Assembly: GCF_030272615.1 (NCBI RefSeq)
Contig: NC_081407.1
Coordinates: forward strand, 439,543,213 to 439,607,212
Direction: 5' to 3'
DNA: 64,000 nt
From: Cryptomeria japonica
Taxonomy: Eukaryota; Streptophyta; Pinopsida; Cupressales; Cupressaceae
A program made the position numbers and the translations under genes. Under the pieces are notes generated by a model. That model was not told where the DNA came from, made no database searches, and saw nothing but the letters and a program-made list of their open reading frames with translations. Of the stretch, positions 57,356 through 64,000 are shown piece by piece; positions within the stretch are counted from its first letter, which is position 1; every line of letters starts with the position of its first letter.

Positions 57356-60197
57356 TTTGTTGCAACATTGGGATCTTTGGTTACGTTGTTTCCCATTAAG
57401 ATGATTTTGTTGGTGTGCAATTGTGCAAGTGTTGCTTTGTGAGTTAGTTGTTAGCTTGTTGCTTGGGTGCCTTGGGTGGCATGTTGAAGAGTTTAGGGAA
57501 AACCAAACCAAGTAACATGTGGTGGAGGAAGAGTAAATACTAGATTGTATGCACCTACCAAGGATGGATGGATACCCCTAAGCTAGGGCCCTTGAGTGAG
57601 CTAAGGGTCAGTTGTTTGGTGCATTGTTTTGTGAGAGTGAGCTCTCGTTTATACTTTGAGTTATTTGTGTGTGTGGATATTGTCGGTGATGGTCGATGAG
57701 TTGTCTCATTTATCTTAGCATGATATATGATGATTGTTTGTTTTCTAGGGTTGATTTGACCCTCTTTTGTATTAAGGAATTCCGTTTTGTGTGATAGTCT
57801 CCTAGATGATTGATTTTTTCTTTCATGGATGTTAGAGGCTCTTGAGTGACCTTTTTTTTTTAATCCTAGTAGGATGACATGATTTTTTCTTTGATTGACC
57901 TTGATTGAGATGCTTATGATTGACTCTTGATTGAGATTGTGATCCTCATTGTATAATGTTGCATTTGGATGTGATAGAGATAGAAGTAATGCTTGCATTG
58001 TGTGTTTTATTCAGCATGTTCATAATGATGCATTATTGTACATGTGAAAGGAATTGGGATGATTAATGAAAGTGGTATGTTGATATTGTTGTGATTGCTT
58101 TAAAGAACATTACATAATAGTTTTGGTAACAATGTATCATTTCATAAATAAAACAAATGATCATAAGTGGAAAAATCTATAGACCATCATGGTAGATCAA
58201 TTGGGTTAAGAACACATGTCTTCAATTTTCGTTATTTATCACAATTGTATGAGAATTTATGTGGCTCCATAGCCTTGTGGCATTACAAAGATCGTTGGTT
58301 CATCTGCATTATGCACATCTTGCATTGTGACCCTAGTATCCTATTGTGTTGATTTTCCCTTGTATGAGTACATCATAGGGTGCTCAAAAGGGAAATTGGC
58401 ATTGTTGGCCCTATCCTTGTGAGGACCTTAATAGCTTTAGTGAGCTACCCATTTTTTTAGTGTAAAGTGCTTTATGATGCCTAGTATTGTTCAAGCAGTG
58501 TGCTCATGTTGAGTTGTATTTGTGAGTATGTAAATCTCAATGTACCCTTGTGTGATAGTGAATTGTGTTGTGAGTATATGCATACCCTTATGAGGGAAAT
58601 CCTCATGTGATAAATTGTTAGTCACCCTTGTATATGTAAGGTGCAAAGTAATCTTGTGTTATGTGATTGTGCATATCCTCATTAGACCTCGTGACAATGA
58701 TCATATGTTCATTGTGACCCTTATAGTGTATTTCAATTAAGTACCCTTATTTTGTAACCATAACATAATCTGGTGTGGCCTTGTATTGTGAATATGTGCA
58801 TAGGTTAGATCAGATGTAATGAATCCCTGTGATTGTAACTCCCTCCTGGGTGTGACTTTGTAAGTGAAGTTTGGCCATGCATTTATGTATTTTCCTATGG
58901 TCATGGTGTTATGTAACTTTGCATATGTTGCTTGCATTAAGAAATGTTTTGGAAACATTAAAAATTGGTTTTATTTGTGCCCTACTTGTGTGTTAAAACT
59001 TAGGTTTAGGGTTTTCAAAAGGGGTTAGATGCCTATCAAAATTATCCTCTTTGTTCTCCTGGCTTATGTTATATTTTGCAGTTGACCTACGTTCGTCGGT
59101 GTCCATGTTTTAAGTCATAATCATATGGGTTCTTCATCATCTATTTACCGGCCTCACACGTTAGAAGTTACTGATCATGGCGGTTCTTTTAATTTTTTGT
59201 TATATTCCTAAGTGCTGCAAAAAATCTCCGTAACTTAAGTCTTAAAATCCCCTAGAGAGGCCGCTTGCATGACCACTTTACCCATAAAAGGTTACCATGT
59301 GCTAATTTTTTCACTAAGTCTTCTTTGTGTCCTAGTTCAGTGTGGGATAGTGGGATGCATATGAAAACCCTTGGTCGTTATCCCACAAGTCATAAATTGT
59401 CAACTTCAGAAGGTTGCGGGATAGTGGGATGTGCTTCAAAGGTGAAAGTGTGCACCCCGCCGGTCATCAAATGGGCAAATAAATGTGTTATAGGTTAGCA
59501 GGATTGAGGAAAGTAATGCCCTACTTCCCCAAGAGGAGTCACAAATGAGGGAATTGTTACCATGGAATAGTGGGAACTAGTAAAATGGTAACCTCAATAT
59601 CCTGTGATGACAAAAACAATGAACTAAAGACTTTGCAAGATGACTTATCCGAACAAAGAAATGCTACCTGACTATCCCACGGGGGGGTAAGAATAAGAAG
59701 GAAAATAGAGAAGAAAGTGGAGGAGTTGTGTGTTGTAGGACAGTGAGGGAATCTTGGACCCCTTATAAATAGTTTCCCATGAGACTAAGAGGCATCCAAA
59801 GAATGTGGTGCAGGGTTGTGGGGTAGAGAATTTTTCTTTCCCCGCCATCCCACAGGTATCTTGGGAGTAGAAAGAGATAATTAAGGGATGGAGAAACAAA
59901 AGGAAACATTGAAGCCCTCCTATCCCGCAAGGTGTGTAGTGGTAGACGAAGGATATTATAGGATACTAAGGCAATAAGGGAATAGAAATTCCTGCTATCC
60001 CACACCAAGGTAAAGGATACCTTGAGGACCTCATATGATACCAAATGACAACAAAGTATGAGGATCCTGCTATTTTGCGTGGGTAAATTTTTCACAAATA
60101 TTGCAAAGTTGAAGATGGGCTATCAAAGGTGGCGGATTAATAAAAAGAGGTCACTCTAGCGGTAAAAAATGTAGCCTCTCCACCCCAAATTGTAGGC
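57356..60197. other. Unassigned DNA including TATCCCAC-rich stretch
   Basis: No convincing gene. From 59344 to 60005 the word GGGATAG/CTATCCC with flanking CAC recurs on both strands (59344, 59384, 59417, 59674, 59847, 59923, 59996). Confidence 0.4.
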
Positions 60198-60639
60198 GTG
60201 ACTTGGAAGAATTACAACTTATTGATTAAGGAATTTCCCAACATTGAGGATGAAAAGAAGGCATTGATTAAAATGATTCATTCTCTCCAGGGATTAAAAA
60301 AGTGGGATATCCCAACAATTTTGGTAGGCAATGGGAAAATCAAAAGTTTAGAAGAGTGGAAGCGAGGCTTCGAAGACACCATAAATACAGTTTTGACTTC
60401 CTTGGCTACTGATCTAGCTCAAAGTGAATCATAATAATATCATTGATAAAATCATGGAGGCTGACCTGATGTACCATAGATTTAATTTGGAAGTTGCAAC
60501 TATGCTAGCCCACAAGACAAAAGAAGCAATGAGTAAGTTACAAGGCTTAAGGTCTTTTTATTGGCCATTTGATGAGATAGAAGTGCTACATAGAAAGTAT
60601 TGTTCTTTGGAGGAAGAGCAGACTGAAGGGGAAGACTAG
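60198..60639 (+). CDS. Unrecognised small coding-like region in two frames
   Basis: The open frame 60198-60434 reads MTWKNYNLLIKEFPNIEDEK, KKALIKMIHSLQGLKKWDIP and EEWKRGFEDTINTVLTSLAT. A second frame (60424-60639) overlaps it and continues NHNNIIDKIMEADLMYHRFN, EVATMLAHKTKEAMSKLQGL and EEEQTEGED. The two together look like one helical protein of about 145 residues split by a single-base shift near 60425. Composition is protein-like, unlike neighbouring DNA, but no family is recognised. It may be a retroelement leader protein or gene fragment. The upstream sequence has stops in the same frame. Confidence 0.4.
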
Positions 60640-62018
60640 TCTTAGTCATTCCATTTTTGTCATTCTTGAAAGTTTTGTGCAAGTTATCTATTTTAGGATA
60701 ATGATTAGAAGTACTCAATCGCCAAGGACCATTCTCCAAGATACCTGCTACCAGACACCAAGATGTACTTCAGATCCTGACAAGAGTAGACATTAAAGTA
60801 CTAGTAAAAAGGCAATTTTTGCAAACCTACAGTCTAAATATCCTAGCATGACGACCTCTCAGCCACTTGTATTAATGTAGCAAAGAAGATTGCATGCAGA
60901 GTAACAAGTACAAAAGGCCTTAGGGCGAATTGTAATGCAATGTAATTTTGACAAGTGTCATTTTGGCATCAAGCTTGTTTTGCTCCCTTGTGTTATAAAA
61001 TGAAATTCAGGGCCAAGAAGAAGGATTCCAAAATTTTGATTAGTATGTACTAGGAAAGTTGTAAAGCAATATAATGACAATTAATCTTTCGTAGGTTTAG
61101 TATTCATAGTAATCTATCATGAATGTATCGATTTTATTTTGAAAATCAATATAGAGAACATTAATTTTTTCTTGCTCATATCTCTTATATTGCGTTGTAT
61201 GAGTTGTAAAGTTAATGACATGTTCAACTTGTCTTCTCTAATGGAGAATGTGTATTCCTTGATAGGTTTCATTTCAAGCAATATGAATTAAATTTTGTCT
61301 TGAATACTGCAGCATTTATGTGAGAGAGATTGTGAGAAAGTTGTGGATGCATTCTCAATCTGAGCATTTTACACATGTCTTGAATGTTACACGTCTTGAA
61401 TGTTTAGTATTGGATCTTAATGTTGATACTATGATACTGTTTGTCATTAGGACTGTTATTTGACTCTATATTCCTTTTGAAAAGGCACTGGTCATATCAT
61501 TTTAGGTTTCGAGATCATTCACACATTCTTATTTCACCTTTTATATTTCAGTTTTTAGTTTTTTATGCATTAAGAGTATAATAGATTAGAGACAACTTTC
61601 AATGCAAGCAAGAGTGATAGAAGCTAAGGTTCAAGCAAAAATTTGTAGTTCATCATAATTTCCTTGGTATATTTTCAATGAAAGCATCTTCTATACAATG
61701 CAATGTTTATTTATATAAAGCCAAAATGTTGTATAACATTGCAATAGGGATACCCACCTAGGTCCCGCAGAGCCTGAAGAGAAAAAGATTGCAGCCTTTG
61801 TGTTAAATCTTGTTCGTTGGCCAAACCCAATCCTACATATGTTTATGAGTCAATGGTTATTTTTGTATGATTTAGGATTTGTTGATTTGGGAACCAATAG
61901 ATTGGCAACTCTTTTGGGGAAGCAAAGTCAAGATTGTGTCAAAGAATATTTTACTCCCAGTAGTCCTTGTCCAAAGTCCAGAGTTACTAAAGAAACAAGC
62001 AAATATTCCCATCTTGGG
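60640..62018. other. AT-rich DNA, possible LTR of element G, no gene seen
   Basis: No coding frame. It ends beside a PBS-like word at 62019 and so may include the element G 5' LTR; no second copy lies in the window for comparison. Confidence 0.35.
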
Positions 62019-62029
62019 TGGTGACTCTG
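62019..62029 (+). promoter_or_regulatory. Element G PBS-like word (tRNA-Arg type)
   Basis: TGGTGACTCTG differs at one base from the first 11 bases of TGGCGACTCTGCTGGGGA used by Tat/Ogre-type gypsy elements. Gag begins about 70 bases downstream, which fits. Confidence 0.5.
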
Positions 62030-62084
62030 ACAAGCCAGAAGCTAGTTCATAGCTTAAAAGGCTCACATGAGCAGTAAAAGGTTA

Positions 62085-64000
62085 CAAACAATGCTACAAG
62101 GAGGAGTGAACGCATTGTAAGGCGTAATACATCAAACACTGAGCTCAGTTTAGATAAAGAAATCAATCAAATAAAAGGAAAAGGCAATAAGTCTACAACC
62201 AACAAAAGGTGGACTGTCAAGGATAAAGGTATTCCTCAAACAGTTTCCTCTCAAGAATCAGTTAGTGTTAGCCTTAATACTTGTTGTTAGGATAGAGGAG
62301 CAGAATCAGTTGCATATTGATTTAAAAGGGAAGGGTGTTTCAGAAAACTACCACAGTGATACTTATAGATCTTCTTATAAGGTAGAAGACACTAGCAGTG
62401 ACTATTCCCTTTCAAGAGAGAATCTTATTATTAGTTGCACTTTCTTAAATATGGATAGGAACCCAAAACATCCTTACTATGAGGATCTGGTTCAAGCCCA
62501 AGTAGCTTGTGACAAGTTGTATGTAGATTTTGAAAGGGTTAGGTTACAAAGAGAATATGAAGCTAGGTATGTTGACCAGTTGGCTAATGCACAAAATAAC
62601 TTTGGTTCAAAATTCACTACAGCCACCCCTATGTCAATGAGCTTCCTTGCAACCTAAAATATTTTCCAAACCCAGTTCACTGAATCTAATATATGTTCTA
62701 CCTCAGGAAATGCAACTAAAGGATCAGCAGAAGAGTTGCAGAAACAATTGGAACAAGTGAGAATAGAAAAGCACATGAGGGTACATGAAGTACTAAATAT
62801 GGTCATTCAAAATTCCACTCAAATCCCTTTCCAAGGGATGTCAAGTCAAATACCAAATGTGCCTAGCATGACCAATTGCCCTTTAATCATTTATGTACGT
62901 CTACCTTCCACCATATGTACCACTGGAGTCTCAGCCCCTGTTGTTGCAAGTACTGTTGTTCAGAACCCTATTGTAAGTGTTATTCAATATGAGCAACAAC
63001 TACTATCCAAACTAATACCCAAGCAAGTGTTTCAAGTATTGTTGCCAGTATTGTGCTAGTGTCTCACTCATGAACAACTAGAATACCAAGTCTATCACTT
63101 GTTTCTGCAAGCACAAGTGTACCTCTTGCTAATGTCCAAAATAGAAACATTGGTTAGACAAGTACTAATCAATACCATGGAGCTCAGCAACATCATTATG
63201 GTGCACAAAGTCAATGCAACATGTTAGGTCAAATGTTTTGTCCACCACCTCCTCAATATCCTTTTTTCCCACATTATCCTCGACCACAAATATATCAACA
63301 TAATAACCAAATGGGAGGAAATAATGCCTACCAACAATATTTGCAATTTTTACAATATCAACAACAAATGGCAGGGCCACACCAACAACAAAATCAAACA
63401 TCTTTGTATCAACAAAAACAACAATAGTACCATCAGAAACATTAGATCCCGAATAAGGAAAATATACACCAACAACAAATGCACAATCAGTTTGCTAGGA
63501 GACCAATGCAATTGGATAGGTATAGAAAGATAGATTTCACTAAAATCATAGGTTTCCCAAACCCAATAAGTAATGAGTTAACCTGGATGCATTACCTAAG
63601 TTCTTAGGAAACAATGCAATTTTGGGAGAAGATCACCTTAGAACATTCCAAAATGTAATGAACAATTTTGAAGTAGAAAGTGAAGATGTTTTCATGAAAA
63701 TGTTCATCCAGTCTCTGACTTATGATGCTAGAGAATGGTACAAGAGTTTGTCTGATTTGTCAATCAATTCATTTCAAGGCTTCAAAACAATGTTTAGAGA
63801 TCAGTATGGTGATCATTCAAATCCCAAGTTTTCTTTGCATGAGATACCAAGCATAAAAAAGAATCAGAATGAGGATGTTGTATGTTTCAATAACAAGTTT
63901 ATAAAAAATACAAAAAAATTCCTCTTAGTATTCTATTTTGATGCTTTTGATCCTAAAATAAGGTATGAGCTGAGGTCAAATAACCCCCCAAATTTGGGAG
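62085..64000 (+). pseudogene. gag: Element G: Ty3/gypsy (Tat-like) gag, 5' part of element
   Basis: Frame pieces follow each other on the plus strand. The N-terminus ATRRSERIVRRNTSNTELSL is at 62094 onward. Then comes a Ser-rich and coiled part (DLVQAQVACDKLYVDFERVR; REYEARYVDQLANAQNNFGS), a Pro/Gln-rich linker (PPPPQYPFFPHYPRP, then poly-Gln-like) and RRPMQLDRYRKIDFTKIIGF. The capsid-type gag domain is LGEDHLRTFQNVMNNFEVES, VFMKMFIQSLTYDAREWYKS, FKTMFRDQYGDHSNPKFSLH and IPSIKKNQNEDVVCFNNKF, which matches the retrotransposon gag family (DARxWYxSL...F...FxxxF). At least three frameshifts and stops break it. The frame leaves the window, so pol is not seen. Confidence 0.85.

Noticed and set aside
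57555-57998. 147-codon minus-strand open frame
   Set aside because: No domain, low-complexity Ser/Asn/Thr/Lys-rich composition, and no supporting context; nearby sequence on the plus strand looks like a retroelement leader.
58980-59010. TTAGGTTTAGGGTTTTC as a telomere-repeat relic
   Set aside because: Only about one and a half TTTAGGG-like units; too short to call.

Overview
This 64 kb window looks like nuclear DNA from a seed plant with a very large, repeat-filled genome. A gymnosperm is my guess, but nothing in the sequence proves it. I recognise no host gene, tRNA, rRNA or CRISPR. Almost everything supportable is LTR retrotransposon sequence, much of it nested and most of it decayed by stops, frameshifts and transition-type changes, separated by two long microsatellite blocks. 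ORF-like stretches outside the retroelement frames are mostly low-complexity or antisense shadows.

Layout, left to right. Element A (1-3873, minus strand) is the gag-protease-integrase end plus 5' LTR of a Ty1/copia element cut by the window edge. Element B (4180-11167, minus) is a complete copia insertion with 1480-bp LTRs and a perfect ATATG target duplication; its reverse transcriptase has lost the catalytic core by deletion. A 2.35-kb GA/TG satellite follows (11837-14184). Element C (15599-20680, minus) is a second full copia element (Tork/TNT1-like), inserted into an older plus-strand Ty3/gypsy gag whose halves lie at 15331-15598 and 20681-21567. A solo LTR (21585-22897) interrupts the same gypsy remnant.

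From 22696 to about 35943 lies a roughly 1.07-kb tandem duplication (two full copies and part of a third). Copy 1 is split by element D (23411-33241): two 3.7-kb LTRs with TATTG duplications, flanking only 2.5 kb of internal DNA that holds one unrecognised, acidic, 495-codon decayed frame. Copy 2 is split by a solo LTR (33808-34968) with CATTC duplications. The intact paralogous copies preserve the empty target sites, so the order of events can be read directly.

Element E (35988-45636, plus) has copia-type LTRs, PBS and PPT. In place of pol it carries a coiled-coil/zinc-knuckle gag frame and a second frame of about 1050 codons (ORF2) that I do not recognise. Element F (about 45637-50330, minus) carries a different frame of similar layout, directly followed by the same kind of purine-rich tracts. 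A, B, E and F share LTR ends, a poly(G) tract and a conserved U5-side motif, so E and F look like non-autonomous relatives of B-type elements. This gag-plus-ORF2, pol-less architecture is the most interesting signal in the window.

The right third (50331-64000) holds a gypsy 3' end and LTR-like sequence, a zinc-knuckle gag remnant, a TATATG/CA satellite (52804-53618), long AT-rich DNA with PBS-like motifs, an unrecognised small coding-like region (60198-60639), and the 5' end of a plus-strand gypsy element (62019 onward) whose gag runs off the window.
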